DNA from: Struthio camelus
Lineage: Eukaryota; Chordata; Aves; Struthioniformes; Struthionidae
NCBI RefSeq assembly: GCF_040807025.1
Contig: NC_090942.1
Location: 206,854,640 to 206,918,639 of the forward strand
Direction of reading: 5' to 3'
DNA length: 64,000 nt
A program made the position numbers and the translations under genes. The notes below the pieces were generated by a model that worked only from the letters and a program-made list of their open reading frames with translations, did no database searches and was not told where the DNA came from. This document shows, piece after piece, positions 63,925 through 64,000 of this stretch. Position 1 is the first letter of the stretch. Each line of letters starts with the position of its first letter.

Positions 63925-64000
63925 CCGGCTGTGCCTTTAGTCTGTAAGCTCCTCGGGGCAGGGACCTGTTTTTTGTTTGGCACACTTCACCTATTGTACA
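63925..64000 (+). repeat. Probable amniote-wide L2/L3-type repeat tail
   Basis: TTTAGTCTGTAAGCTCCTCGG followed by GGGCAGGGACCTG is the widespread 3' motif of old L2/CR1-L3-related repeats in reptiles, birds and mammals. The right end is cut by the window. The GC-richer stretch from about 63780 may be part of the same element. Confidence 0.5.

Larger units (their letters stand above)
58418..64000 (-). other. GRIA4: GRIA4 last intron (partial)
   Basis: I searched by eye for the M4-containing exon (VFYILVGGLG, FCYKSRAEAKRMK) on the minus strand and did not find it, so the intron continues past the window. The sequence is AT-rich, with a TA run near 58564-58580, a 20-base A run at 59228-59247, and two possible ancient SINE/LINE pieces near the right end. 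Confidence 0.7.

Noticed and set aside
58418-64000. Further GRIA4 exons (M4 segment, flip/flop)
   Set aside because: No minus-strand match to the expected conserved peptides was found by eye.

Overview
The window reads as avian nuclear DNA. It carries many CR1 LINEs, including copies ending in the bird-type ATTCTGTG 8-mer tail, LTR-like inserts, and two vertebrate genes in tail-to-tail order. I can recognise two conserved host genes. MSANTD4 is on the + strand and its full coding sequence lies in two exons (7059-7520 and 9252-9827). GRIA4 is on the - strand and only its last coding exon is present (58253-58417), with 3' UTR at lower coordinates. From memory these two genes are convergent neighbours in other amniotes, so everything between about 10.2 and 57.5 kb is their intergenic gap.

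Layout. 1-250 is a CpG-rich block that fits the MSANTD4 promoter and first exon. 250-6889 is mostly intron 1, with two young CR1 tails facing each other. 6890-9827 holds the MSANTD4 coding exons, followed by the 3' UTR. 10.2-14.7 kb is plain AT-rich spacer. 14.7-33.6 kb is a GC-richer, heavily rearranged insertion zone. It contains a multi-exon PHF7/G2E3-like zinc-finger gene (18524-21095), a broken second copy of its 3' half (26421-27270), an LTR-like element, two large CR1 copies in inverted orientation, the 5' half of another CR1, minisatellites, and a pair of related GC-rich repeats with hairpin and YY1-like motifs. 33.6-57.5 kb is a long gene-poor spacer with scattered old CR1 tails. 57.5-64.0 kb is the GRIA4 3' UTR, last exon and part of the preceding intron.

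The two conserved genes are unrelated in function: a Myb/SANT-like coiled-coil protein and an AMPA-receptor subunit. The PHF7-like gene looks like a lineage-specific arrival. Its exons are open with canonical splice sites, but the N-terminal zinc-finger exons are missing, so it may be a young, possibly truncated duplicate. I found no tRNA gene, CRISPR array or operon-like cluster, and nothing that amounts to a new multi-gene system. The most unusual material is the 18.5-31.4 kb mosaic.
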